NCBI RefSeq assembly: GCF_051912845.1
Contig: NZ_JBNCBU010000001.1
Coordinates: forward strand, 558,001 to 622,000
Length of the DNA: 64,000 bases
DNA from: Tsuneonella sediminis
Lineage (GTDB): Bacteria > Pseudomonadota > Alphaproteobacteria > Sphingomonadales > Sphingomonadaceae
Direction: 5' to 3'
Below, piece after piece: positions 1 through 7,840 of the stretch (position 1 is its first letter; each line of letters opens with the position of its first letter). A program made the translations under genes and the position numbers. The notes under the pieces were generated by a model. It did no database searches, was not told the DNA's origin, and saw only the letters and a list, made by a program, of their open reading frames with translations.

Positions 1-268
1 ACAGGTCGACGTCGACGATCGTGTCCCACATCATCCGCGTCCCCACGTGCTCCGCCTGCGCCTGCATTTCCTGCATCAGCCACGGGCCCTGGATGACGTC
101 CTTGAAGCCCGGGTAATTCTCGACGTCGGTGGTGATCGTGAGCTGACCCCCCGGCTGGAGCCCCTGCACGACGATCGGCTCCATCATTGCGCGGGCGCCA
201 TAAATCGCGGCCGAAAGTCCGGCAGGGCCCGAGCCGATAATGAGCATGCGCGTCTTGTGGATTGCCAT
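1..268 (-). CDS. trxB: Thioredoxin reductase, N-terminal part (runs off left edge)
   Basis: Thioredoxin reductase uses FAD and NADPH to keep thioredoxin reduced in the cytoplasm. Only the first 89 codons are here; the redox CxxC and the NADPH domain lie beyond position 1. The visible part shows the FAD-binding G12-x-G14-x-x-G17 fold start, then GGQL followed by TTDVENYPGF, which is typical of bacterial TrxB. The ATG at 266-268 is preceded by GGAGG at good spacing. It is the last visible gene of a minus-strand run after the phosphatase gene (74-nt gap). The family call is firm; completeness cannot be judged. Confidence 0.93.
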   Translation of the reverse strand, partial: MAIHKTRMLIIGSGPAGLSAAIYGARAMMEPIVVQGLQPGGQLTITTDVENYPGFKDVIQGPWLMQEMQAQAEHVGTRMMWDTIVDVDL

Positions 269-342
269 CGATTCCTCCGTCTCCGCGGCGAGATAGGAGC
301 GCGACGGCCCGAAATCGAGTCGCGACCTGCCCGCTATCCCCG

Positions 343-1119
343 TCAGGCGATAAACTTCTCCCGAAGGGTGTCGCGCAGGCGCTCGTCGACACCCACTTTC
401 TCCGCCAGCCAGCCATCGAACGAGCCTGCGATCCCGCTCGCTGTCTGGTGAAAGCGAAAGAGATAGTCCTCGTGCACCTCGAGAAGCGCGCGGATTGCCT
501 CCTCGTCCAGCTTTCGCCCCAGCCGGGCCTCGATTCCCGGAACCGACTGCGCGCGCAGCACATGCAGCGTCGGCGACGAGTTGGTCAGCAGGAACTCGTG
601 CTTCTGGTCGGTTTTCGAGACCCCGAGGACGTGAAGCAGGATCGTTGCCGCGATGCCGGTCCGGTCCTTGCCCGCGAAACAGTGAACCAAGCTCGCCCCG
701 TCGCGCTCTGCGAGGGCGCGCAGATACCGGCCGAACATGACTTGCATCGCCGGATTGTCCGGCATCCGGGTGTACACCGCCATCATCCGCTCGCGGGCAT
801 ACTGGGCGGTGGTCACTTCGGGCCCGACGTCCATGTGGGGCGGACTGGAGCTCGTCTCGCCGTCGTGGGCTACGACCTCGCCTCCCCAGCCGACATGGCG
901 CCGGCACGGATTGCTCGTGCGTTCACTGACGCCGCGCAGGTCGATCACGGTGCGGATGCCGAGCGCCGCGATCGCCGCCAGGTCCGCGTCGGTCGCGCCC
1001 ACGTGCTGTCCCGACCGGTAGAGCAGGCCGCGCCGGACTCTGCCCCCCTCTGCCGCGTAGCCGCCATAGTCGCGGAAGTTGTGGATGCCTTCGAATGACG
1101 GGACGTAGTGTTCGCTCAT
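343..1119 (-). CDS. Tyrosine/serine protein phosphatase of the KDRT type
   Basis: A cytoplasmic phosphatase of the dual-specificity-like family that also contains Mycobacterium PtpB and similar lipid/tyrosine phosphatases. The catalytic P-loop is H146-C147-x5-R153, in the form HCFAGKDRTG. C147 would be the nucleophile, R153 binds phosphate, and the K-D inside the loop marks this subfamily. An N-terminal NFRDYGGY segment and a YRSGQ motif around residues 34-38 also fit. Length is 258 aa, normal for the family. The gene starts 37 nt after the stop of the retropepsin-like gene, so the two are probably co-transcribed. The substrate is unknown; proteins or phosphoinositide-like lipids are both possible. 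Confidence 0.85.
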   Translation of the reverse strand: MSEHYVPSFEGIHNFRDYGGYAAEGGRVRRGLLYRSGQHVGATDADLAAIAALGIRTVIDLRGVSERTSNPCRRHVGWGGEVVAHDGETSSSPPHMDVGPEVTTAQYARERMMAVYTRMPDNPAMQVMFGRYLRALAERDGASLVHCFAGKDRTGIAATILLHVLGVSKTDQKHEFLLTNSSPTLHVLRAQSVPGIEARLGRKLDEEAIRALLEVHEDYLFRFHQTASGIAGSFDGWLAEKVGVDERLRDTLREKFIA

Positions 1120-1156
1120 GCCGCCGCCCTGCCAGCAGCAGCAGCGGGCGGCAAGG

Positions 1157-1825
1157 TCACTCGGCGGCGACCGGTTGCGGGTTATGCGGCCGCAGGATCA
1201 TTGTCTGCCCTTCGACACGCCACGACGCGAGGCGCGAGAGGAGGTTCATCCCGATCACGTTGGTTTCGCCGATATTCGGCGCGATGACGGCGTCGAGGCC
1301 GCCGGCCTTGATGTTGCCGAAGCGCAGCGTATCGATCGTCGTGAGTTCGGCGGAAACCGTGCCGTTGGCGGTCGATATGCGGACAGGCAAACCTCCCGAG
1401 CGGGGATTGAGGCCGGCATGGCGCGCGACCGGCACCGACACAGCCGTCAGCGTAGCGCCGGTATCGACGAGAAACGGCGCCGCAAAGCCGTTGACCTCGG
1501 CGCGAATCCAGAAATGTCCGTCGGGCGCCATCGCCACCCGGGTCTCGCCGCCTGCAACCGTCTGCGTCGGCAGCCCCAGTTCGGGCACCGCGACGTCGAG
1601 CCGCGGGTCAAATCGCGAAACCTGCAGCACGACGACGACGAGAATGCCTGCCAGCATGAGCGTGCTCGCCCCCGCGAGCGTCCGGCCGACAGCGGAACCG
1701 CGACGCGCGATCGCGCTTCCTACGAAACTGCCGACGATCGCGGCGACAGTCGCCATCAGCAGACCCGACCGCGGAACTTCGCGGATGATGTCGGCGGCAG
1801 CGTCAACGATCGATTTGAAGTCCAT
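1157..1825 (-). CDS. Membrane-anchored retropepsin-like aspartic protease
   Basis: A 222-aa protein with two hydrophobic segments near the N terminus (about residues 21-40 and 51-70), then a single aspartic protease domain with the active-site motif D121-T-G-A124 in the context FLVDTGATLTAV. Downstream hydrophobic-glycine stretches (LLSRLASW near the end) resemble the flap and dimer parts of retropepsin-type clan AA enzymes found in alphaproteobacteria. Having one D-T-G site implies it works as a homodimer. The catalytic domain probably sits on the periplasmic side. It lies 42 nt after egtD and 37 nt before the phosphatase gene. The substrate is unknown. Confidence 0.8.
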   Translation of the reverse strand: MDFKSIVDAAADIIREVPRSGLLMATVAAIVGSFVGSAIARRGSAVGRTLAGASTLMLAGILVVVVLQVSRFDPRLDVAVPELGLPTQTVAGGETRVAMAPDGHFWIRAEVNGFAAPFLVDTGATLTAVSVPVARHAGLNPRSGGLPVRISTANGTVSAELTTIDTLRFGNIKAGGLDAVIAPNIGETNVIGMNLLSRLASWRVEGQTMILRPHNPQPVAAE

Positions 1826-1867
1826 CTTCCACGAGATAATAGCGCACCACCGCTTTCGCCACCATGA

Positions 1868-2854
1868 CTAGGGCGCGCTGCGCGGCACCGTCGCATCGGC
1901 GAGTATCATCGAGAACCGGTCCTGCGAATCGGTCCACCGCCTGAGCGGGGTCCACCCGCCAGCCAGCAACAGCAGCGTCGCGCTGCGGCGCGAGAACTTG
2001 TGGCTGTTTTCGGTATGGATCGTCTCGCCCTCGCGCATCTCGAACCGGCGCCCGGCAACCTCGAAGGCGATATCGCGCGTCGCCTGCAGGTGCATTTCGA
2101 TGCGCGCGAAGTCGTCGTTCCACCGGGCAACATGCCGCAGTGCGTCGAGGGGAAGCGTGCCGCCTAGTTCACGGTTGATCCGCGCCGCGAGATTGCAGTT
2201 GAACCGCGCGGTTACCCCGGCCGCGTCGTCATACGCCGCCTCGAGCACCGGCGCCTCCTTGATGAGGTCCATGCCGATCAGCAGCTGACTGCCCTCGCCC
2301 AGCGTCGCCCGCATCGTCCGCAGAAGGTCGGTTGCGGTGCGGGCGACCATGTTGCCGATCGTCGAGCCGGGGAAGAAACCGAGCTTGGGCATGTCGGCCA
2401 CCGCGCTTGGCAATTCTACCTTGCGCATGAAGTCGGCCTCGACCGGATGGACCGGGAGCCCGGGAAACTTCGCTGCCAGCGCTTCTGCCGATGCGCGCAG
2501 GAAGTCGCCGGCGATGTCGAGGGGGACATAGGCCGCAGGCGCGATCGCATCGAGCAGCAGCGGCGTCTTGACCGAGCTGCCGGACCCGAACTCGACTACC
2601 GCGCGCCCTTTACCGATATAATCGCGGAATTCTGCGCCGCGCGACGACAGGATCTCGGTTTCGGCGCGGGTGGGATAATATTCGGGAAGCTGGGTGATGT
2701 CCTCGAACAGCTCGGACCCGATATCGTCGTAGAACCACCGCGCGGGAATCGCCTTCTGCGGTTCCGAGAGACCCTGAAGCACGTCGGAGCGAAAGGCGGT
2801 CGCCACGCCGTTCTCGTCTACCTCGACAAGATTGAGGCTTTCGTTGGTCCGCAT
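1868..2854 (-). CDS. egtD: L-histidine N-alpha-methyltransferase (ergothioneine synthesis)
   Basis: EgtD transfers three methyl groups from S-adenosylmethionine to histidine to give hercynine, the first step of ergothioneine synthesis. The start MRTNESLNLV at 2854 gives 328 aa, close to the usual length of about 320. Hallmarks are YDDIGSELFEDIT and PEYYPTRAE (about residues 42-65) and the SAM-binding EFGSGSSVKT at 88-97. The reading frame is open upstream of 2854, but that part is the egtB region read in another frame, so it is excluded. The start shares one base with the egtB stop (TGATG), which is strong evidence for a translationally coupled egtB-egtD operon. Confidence 0.93.
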   Translation of the reverse strand: MRTNESLNLVEVDENGVATAFRSDVLQGLSEPQKAIPARWFYDDIGSELFEDITQLPEYYPTRAETEILSSRGAEFRDYIGKGRAVVEFGSGSSVKTPLLLDAIAPAAYVPLDIAGDFLRASAEALAAKFPGLPVHPVEADFMRKVELPSAVADMPKLGFFPGSTIGNMVARTATDLLRTMRATLGEGSQLLIGMDLIKEAPVLEAAYDDAAGVTARFNCNLAARINRELGGTLPLDALRHVARWNDDFARIEMHLQATRDIAFEVAGRRFEMREGETIHTENSHKFSRRSATLLLLAGGWTPLRRWTDSQDRFSMILADATVPRSAP

Positions 2855-4089
2855 CACGCGTCCCTGGCCAGGCGCAGACCGGTGAACTGCCAGCGCTGGT
2901 GAGGATAGAAGAAATTGCGATAACTGGCGCGCGAGTGCCCGCGAACGGTCGCACAGCTCGCCCCGCGCAGGACGACCTGTCCGCTCATGAACTTGCCGTT
3001 GTATTCCCCCACTGCCCCCTCTGCGGGGCGAAAGCGCGGGTATGGCAGGTAGGCCGAACGGGTGAACTGCCAGCAATCGCCGAACAGGTCGTTCCCGCCG
3101 CGCGGGAGCGGCGGCTTCGCCCCGTCGAGCTGGTTCCCGCCGGCCGGATCATGACCCTGCGCGATGGCTTCCCATTCGAACTCGGTCGGCAGGCGGGCGC
3201 CAGCCCAGCTCGCGAACGCGTCCGCCTCGAAGTGCGAGATGTGCGTCACCGGCGCATGCGGATCGCGACGCTGCCACCCGGCATGCGTGAACGCGTCTTC
3301 GCCTCGCCAATACAGCGGAGCCACGATGCCCTCCTGCTGCACCCAGGCCCAGCCATCGGACAGCCAGAGCGATGCGGTCCGGTAGCCTCCGTCGTCGATG
3401 AAATCCTGCCATTCCGCGTTGGTCACCAACCGGTCGGCAAGCACGAACGGCTCGAGCAGGACCCGGTGCGCGGGTCCCTCGTTGTCGAAGCCAAAGCCGT
3501 TGCCCTCGTGGCCGATGCGGGCAATGCCTCCGGGGTGCCGGTGCCAGCCCATTTCGCCGGCCGGTTCCGCGGCGGTCGCCGCCTCGTCCCACATAGCTGG
3601 ACCCAGCGGGTTCTGGAACAGCGCGTGCTTGATGTCCGTCAGCAGGAGTTCGTGGTGCTGCTGTTCGTGCGCGATGCCAAGCTCGACAAGCGGCGCCAGA
3701 GCGGGATCGCCGAGCAAGGGGGCCATCGCCGCGGTCGCGTGGGCGCGCCAATCGAGGATCTCGTCGAGGGACGGTCGAGAGAGCATCCCGCGCTTCCCGC
3801 GCATCAGCCGGTCGCCCTCGGCCTCGTAATAGGAATTGAAAAGATATGGCCACTCCCCGTGCCGCAGGCGATATTCCTTCGCGTGGTCGCGCAGCAGGAA
3901 GGTTTCCCAGAACCACGTGGTGTGCGCGAGGTGCCACTTCGTAGGACTGGCATCCTCCATCGACTGGATCGTCGCGTCGGCATCGGTGAGGGGCGCGGCG
4001 AGCGCCTCGCTCAGCGAGCGGGTTCGGGCGAAGCGTTCCGCCAGGCCGGGGGCGGTGTCCGCGCCGGCGCGGACCGATGGCTGGGGCAC
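2854..4089 (-). CDS. egtB: Iron-dependent sulfoxide synthase EgtB
   Basis: EgtB joins hercynine to a thiol (glutamylcysteine or cysteine) with oxygen, giving the sulfoxide precursor of ergothioneine. The N-terminal DinB-like part carries the iron histidines: H53 in KWHLAHTTW, and H141 and H145 in IAHEQQHHE. The C-terminal part is a formylglycine-generating-enzyme-like fold (LPTEFEWEA, GDCWQFT, RGASCATVRGHSRASYRNF). Length is 411 aa, normal. The start is GTG at 4087-4089 with AAGGA upstream. Genes for EgtC and the EgtE lyase are not nearby, so the last step must be encoded elsewhere or done by another enzyme. A selenoneine synthase (SenA-like) role cannot be excluded, but the paired egtD favours ergothioneine. 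Confidence 0.9.
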   Translation of the reverse strand: MPQPSVRAGADTAPGLAERFARTRSLSEALAAPLTDADATIQSMEDASPTKWHLAHTTWFWETFLLRDHAKEYRLRHGEWPYLFNSYYEAEGDRLMRGKRGMLSRPSLDEILDWRAHATAAMAPLLGDPALAPLVELGIAHEQQHHELLLTDIKHALFQNPLGPAMWDEAATAAEPAGEMGWHRHPGGIARIGHEGNGFGFDNEGPAHRVLLEPFVLADRLVTNAEWQDFIDDGGYRTASLWLSDGWAWVQQEGIVAPLYWRGEDAFTHAGWQRRDPHAPVTHISHFEADAFASWAGARLPTEFEWEAIAQGHDPAGGNQLDGAKPPLPRGGNDLFGDCWQFTRSAYLPYPRFRPAEGAVGEYNGKFMSGQVVLRGASCATVRGHSRASYRNFFYPHQRWQFTGLRLARDA

Positions 4090-4159
4090 ACGAAAATCCT
4101 TCTGTCGCTACCAGTCCTGATCCATGATGGCCGAACCGCCTTGACATAGGAAGGCTTCC

Positions 4160-4174
4160 GTTCGTTTTTCGTTC
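4160..4174 (+). promoter_or_regulatory. LexA-type box candidate, GTTC-N7-GTTC
   Basis: The sequence GTTCGTTTTTCGTTC fits the direct-repeat LexA operator known from Caulobacter and Rhizobium (GTTC, seven bases, GTTC). It lies in the divergent egtB/qor gap, 14 bases after a perfect TTGACA at 4141-4146, where it would cover the -10 region of a promoter reading toward qor. About two matches to this short pattern are expected by chance in 64 kb, so the position is the main support. Confidence 0.3.
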
Positions 4175-4244
4175 CCTGCAAGGCATTTACGGGTTGCGCC
4201 GGGCCCTTCGCACCTTATTCCGGCCTTCGAAAGGCAGGCGAGGC

Positions 4245-5219
4245 ATGCGGACCAGGCAGGCGATCATCGAAAGGACCGGCGGGCCCGAGGTCATCGCCTG
4301 GCGCGAGGTCGACCTTCCCGACCCAGGACCCGGCGAAGTCCTGCTGCGGCATGAGGCGATCGGCCTCAACTACATCGATACCTATCACCGATCAGGCCTC
4401 TACCCGATCGACCTGCCCGGGACACTCGGTCTCGAGGCTGCGGGTATCGTCGAGGCCGTTGGCGACGGCGTGAGCCTGTCGGTGGGTGACCGCGTGGCAA
4501 CATTCGGTCCCAACCGGGCGGCTTATTCCGACGCGCAGATCGCAGCCGAGGCCAGCCTGTTCAGTGTGCCGGATACGATCGGGCTCGACGTCGCGGCGGC
4601 GGTCCTGCTCAAGGGACTCACGACCGAGATGCTGGCCGAACGGGTCGCCCCGCTGGCCGCGGGCGACTGGGCGCTCGTCCACGCGGCTGCCGGCGGGGTC
4701 GGTCAGCTGCTCGTCCAATGGCTGGCCGCCCGCGGCGTGCGCGTGATCGCGACCGCCGGTTCGGCGGACAAGCGCGACAGGGCTGTCGAGCTAGGAGCCG
4801 AGCATGCCTTCGATACCGGAGCGACCGATCTTTCCGAACTGGTCCGCGCGGTGACGAGCGGAGCCGGGGTCCGCGCAAGTTACGATGGAGTAGGCCGAGC
4901 AACGTGGGAAGCCTCGCTCCGCGCCACCGGGCGCCGCGGGATCATCGCCAGCTTCGGCAACGCGAGCGGGCCGGTAACCGGGATCGACCTCGGCGCGCTC
5001 GCAGCCGCCGGATCGCTGTTCGTCACGCGCCCTACGCTGTTCGACTATTACCGCGAGCCCGCCGAACGCGCCGAGGGCAACAGAAAGCTCTGGTCGCTGA
5101 TCGAACAGGGCAAGCTGGCGGTCGAGATCGGCCAGACCTACCGGCTCGAGGACGCGGCGCAGGCTCATCGCGACCTCGAGGCGCGCAAGACCGTCGGGTC
5201 GACCATCCTGCGGCCCTGA
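4245..5219 (+). CDS. NADPH:quinone oxidoreductase, zinc-free MDR family
   Basis: A cytoplasmic quinone reductase of the medium-chain dehydrogenase family (Qor-like). It probably reduces quinones or enones with NADPH. The GroES-like N-terminal half includes LNYIDTYHRSGLY (about residues 41-53) and PGTLGLEAAG. The Rossmann half has the nucleotide-binding run HAAAGGVGQLLVQ (146-158). There are no zinc-ligand cysteines, as expected for this subfamily. The start at 4245 (MRTRQAI) gives 324 aa, the usual length; an upstream in-frame ATG at 4194 would add 17 poorly conserved residues. It is transcribed away from egtB and converges on the diguanylate cyclase gene with a 9-nt gap. A TTGACA at 4141 may belong to its promoter. 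Confidence 0.88.
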   Translation: MRTRQAIIERTGGPEVIAWREVDLPDPGPGEVLLRHEAIGLNYIDTYHRSGLYPIDLPGTLGLEAAGIVEAVGDGVSLSVGDRVATFGPNRAAYSDAQIAAEASLFSVPDTIGLDVAAAVLLKGLTTEMLAERVAPLAAGDWALVHAAAGGVGQLLVQWLAARGVRVIATAGSADKRDRAVELGAEHAFDTGATDLSELVRAVTSGAGVRASYDGVGRATWEASLRATGRRGIIASFGNASGPVTGIDLGALAAAGSLFVTRPTLFDYYREPAERAEGNRKLWSLIEQGKLAVEIGQTYRLEDAAQAHRDLEARKTVGSTILRP

Positions 5220-5228
5220 AGGGGCCCG

Positions 5229-6290
5229 TCAGGCAGCGCGGCGGACACAGTCGCGGCCCGAAGCCTTCGCCTCGTAAAGCGCCGCGTCGGCGCGGGCGAA
5301 CAGCGCCAGTGCCGCGTCGCCCTCGCGCCAGCCGGCATAGCCGACGCTGACCGTGACCGGGGGCACGCCTGCGGTTCCGCTTTCACGCGCTACCGCACGG
5401 CGCAACCGGTCCGCGCATGCACGCGCGACGGCGAGGTCTGCGCCCCGCAGGATGCAGAGAAACTCTTCGCCGCCGATCCGCGCGACGAGATCGCCGGTGC
5501 GAACCGCCCTGCGCGCGATCTCCGCGACCTTGACCAGCACCGCGTCGCCAGCGGGGTGGCCATGACGGTCGTTCACTGACTTGAAGTGATCGATGTCGAA
5601 GATAAGCAGGACGAGCGGTTCGGCCTGCTGCGCCGCGGCCAGCGCACCGCGGTCGGCTTCCGCCATGGCGCGGCGACGATTGGCGAGGCCCGTAAGGGGG
5701 TCGGTCTCCGACAGGCGCAGCGCTTCCTCGGCCGCTGCGATCGCCTCGCCCTTTTCCCGCGCCAGTTCCGCCTCTCGCCTGCGGGCCTCGGTGACGTCGA
5801 GCGCCACCCCCTGTCGCTCGACCAGCTTGCCGGTCGCAGGATCGAATTCGTTCCGCACTACGACCCGCAGCGTGCGCATCTCGCCATCGACCCGGCGGGC
5901 GGCGAATTCGAAAGCGAAGGGCCGGGAATCGCGCTTGTGCTGTTCGAGCGCGCCGTAGAAAGCCGCCCCTCCGTCCGGCATCATTTCGCACAGCGTTTCG
6001 AAGTCGGGGGTCATGCCTGGCGGAAAACCCGTGATCCGGCTCAGCCCCGACGACCATTCGGGCACACCATCGGGCCGGGCGCGCCAGCGGCCAAGCCCGG
6101 CCAGTTCCTCGGCCATGGCAACGAGGGCGAAACTGCGGGCGAGGCTCCTGTCGCGGCTGCGCAGCCGGTTGCCGAGGTCGCGCACCCTTCCCGCCAGGAC
6201 GACGGCCGTTATCGCTACCGCCGCCGCGAGCGCGATGCCGGCGAACTCTAAGCCCGCGCGCCAGTCAATGCTTGCGATTCCCCCGCCCAC
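5229..6290 (-). CDS. Membrane-anchored PAS-GGDEF diguanylate cyclase
   Basis: Predicted to make the second messenger cyclic di-GMP. A single transmembrane helix lies at about residues 16-34, followed by a short coil. A PAS-like sensor covers about 60-165 (PEWSSGLSRITGFPPGM), and a helical linker joins it to a GGDEF domain from about 195. The catalytic motif is intact as G-G-E-E-F at 273-277. An inhibitory I-site R264-T-G-D267 lies five residues before it, so product feedback is expected. Substrate-binding FDIDHFKSVND is also present. There is no EAL domain. The signal sensed by the PAS domain is unknown. The gene ends 9 nt from the convergent qor gene. Confidence 0.88.
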   Translation of the reverse strand: MGGGIASIDWRAGLEFAGIALAAAVAITAVVLAGRVRDLGNRLRSRDRSLARSFALVAMAEELAGLGRWRARPDGVPEWSSGLSRITGFPPGMTPDFETLCEMMPDGGAAFYGALEQHKRDSRPFAFEFAARRVDGEMRTLRVVVRNEFDPATGKLVERQGVALDVTEARRREAELAREKGEAIAAAEEALRLSETDPLTGLANRRRAMAEADRGALAAAQQAEPLVLLIFDIDHFKSVNDRHGHPAGDAVLVKVAEIARRAVRTGDLVARIGGEEFLCILRGADLAVARACADRLRRAVARESGTAGVPPVTVSVGYAGWREGDAALALFARADAALYEAKASGRDCVRRAA

Positions 6291-6348
6291 CTCACGGCCA
6301 TAGCGGCCCGCGGTTTAGGCGGCGCTGCGTTAGCCTAGGTAAACTTCC

Positions 6349-7728
6349 CTAGGCTGCCGCTGCGGGCCGGCCCTGAGCCTCGAGGTTGAGCATTTCGGCG
6401 AGCAGGAAGGCGAGCTCGATCGACTGCGCCGCATTGAGCCGCGGGTCGCAGTGCGTGTGATAGCGGTCGCCCAGCGCCTCGTCGGTGATCGCGACCGCGC
6501 CGCCAACGCACTCGGTCACGTCCTGTCCGGTCATTTCGATATGGATGCCGCCGGCGTGCGTGCCTTCCGCCCGATGGACCGCGAAAAAGCCCTTCACTTC
6601 GGACAGGATGCGGTCGAACGGACGGGTCTTGTAGCCGCTGTCCGACTTCACGACGTTGCCGTGCATCGGGTCGCAACTCCATACCACCGGGTGTCCTTCG
6701 CGCTGGACCGCGCGAACGAGGCGTGGCAGGCCCGCCTCCACCTTGTCGTGGCCGAACCGGCTGATCAGCGTCATCCGTCCCGGCTCGCGCGCCGGGTTGA
6801 GGATATCGAGCAGCCGCAAGAGATCGTCGGGCGCGAGGCTCGGGCCGCACTTCATGCCCAGCGGGTTGCCGATTCCGCGCGCGAATTCGACGTGGGCGCT
6901 GCCGGGAAACCGTGTGCGGTCGCCGATCCAGACCATGTGCGCGCTGGTATCGTACCAGTCGCCCGTAAGGCTGTCCTGGCGCGTCAGCGCCTGCTCGTAG
7001 GGAAGCAGCAGCGCTTCGTGGCTGGTGTAGAACGTCGTTCGTTCGAGCTGGGGCAAGGTCTCCGGGTTGACCCCGCAAGCTTCCATGAAATCGAGCGATT
7101 CCCCGATCCGGTCGGCGACGTCCCTGAACTTGTCGGCCCAGGGACTGCGACCCATGAAATCGAGCGTCCAGCGGTGGACCTGGCGCAGGTTGGCGTATCC
7201 CCCGCCGGCGAACGCGCGCAGCAGGTTGAGCGTGGCGGCGGCCTGCGAGTAGGCGCGCACCATGCGCTGCGGGTCGTTGCGGCGGGTGTCGGCGTCGAAC
7301 TCGATCCCGTTGACGTTGTCGCCAAAGTAGCTCGGCAACGTGACCGACCCTTGGGTTTCGGTGTCGGAGCTTCGCGGCTTGGCGAACTGGCCCGCCATCC
7401 GCCCGACCTTCACCACGGGCCGCTTGCTGGCGAACGTCAGCACGACCGCCATCTGCAGCAGCACGCGGAACGTGTCGCGGATGTTGTTCGGATGGAATTC
7501 GGCAAAGCTTTCGGCGCAGTCGCCGCCCTGGAGCAGGAAACCGTGCCCCCTGGCCACCGCGCCAAGATCGGCCTTCAGCGCGCGCGCTTCACCGGCGAAG
7601 ACCAGCGGCGGATAGCTTGCCAGCGTCTGTTCGGCGACCGCCAGCGCGGCGGCATCTTCATAGCGCGGCAGGTGGCGCGCTTCGTGCGCCTGCCAGCTTT
7701 CAGGGGTCCAGTTGCTTGCCACGGTCAT
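6349..7728 (-). CDS. aroG: Class II 3-deoxy-7-phosphoheptulonate synthase
   Basis: Catalyses the first step of the shikimate pathway, condensing phosphoenolpyruvate and erythrose 4-phosphate to DAHP. At 459 aa and beginning with WTPESWQAHEARHLP, it belongs to the plant-like class II family common in alphaproteobacteria, not the E. coli AroFGH type. The metal-binding cysteine is C71 in LLQGGDCAESFAEF. Other family signatures are GRMAGQFAKPRS and CDPMHGNVVKS. It lies between the upstream M16 peptidase gene (112-nt gap) and the diguanylate cyclase gene (58 nt), with no sign of a dedicated aro operon. It is probably regulated by aromatic end products as in its relatives, but the sequence shows no regulatory domain. 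Confidence 0.93.
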   Translation of the reverse strand: MTVASNWTPESWQAHEARHLPRYEDAAALAVAEQTLASYPPLVFAGEARALKADLGAVARGHGFLLQGGDCAESFAEFHPNNIRDTFRVLLQMAVVLTFASKRPVVKVGRMAGQFAKPRSSDTETQGSVTLPSYFGDNVNGIEFDADTRRNDPQRMVRAYSQAAATLNLLRAFAGGGYANLRQVHRWTLDFMGRSPWADKFRDVADRIGESLDFMEACGVNPETLPQLERTTFYTSHEALLLPYEQALTRQDSLTGDWYDTSAHMVWIGDRTRFPGSAHVEFARGIGNPLGMKCGPSLAPDDLLRLLDILNPAREPGRMTLISRFGHDKVEAGLPRLVRAVQREGHPVVWSCDPMHGNVVKSDSGYKTRPFDRILSEVKGFFAVHRAEGTHAGGIHIEMTGQDVTECVGGAVAITDEALGDRYHTHCDPRLNAAQSIELAFLLAEMLNLEAQGRPAAAA

Positions 7729-7840
7729 TTCGTCGGTCGTTGCGGGGAAACACGCTTTCTAGGCGCGCACGCACCGAACCGCAAAGCTGCCGTCAGGCCA
7801 AGCGGGATAATCTTGGCCGCGACCAAGCGGGCGTGTCGCG

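Noticed and set aside
4141..4169. TTGACA plus a standard -10 as a complete qor promoter
   Set aside because: No acceptable -10 hexamer occurs 16-18 bp downstream, so only the -35 match is noted.
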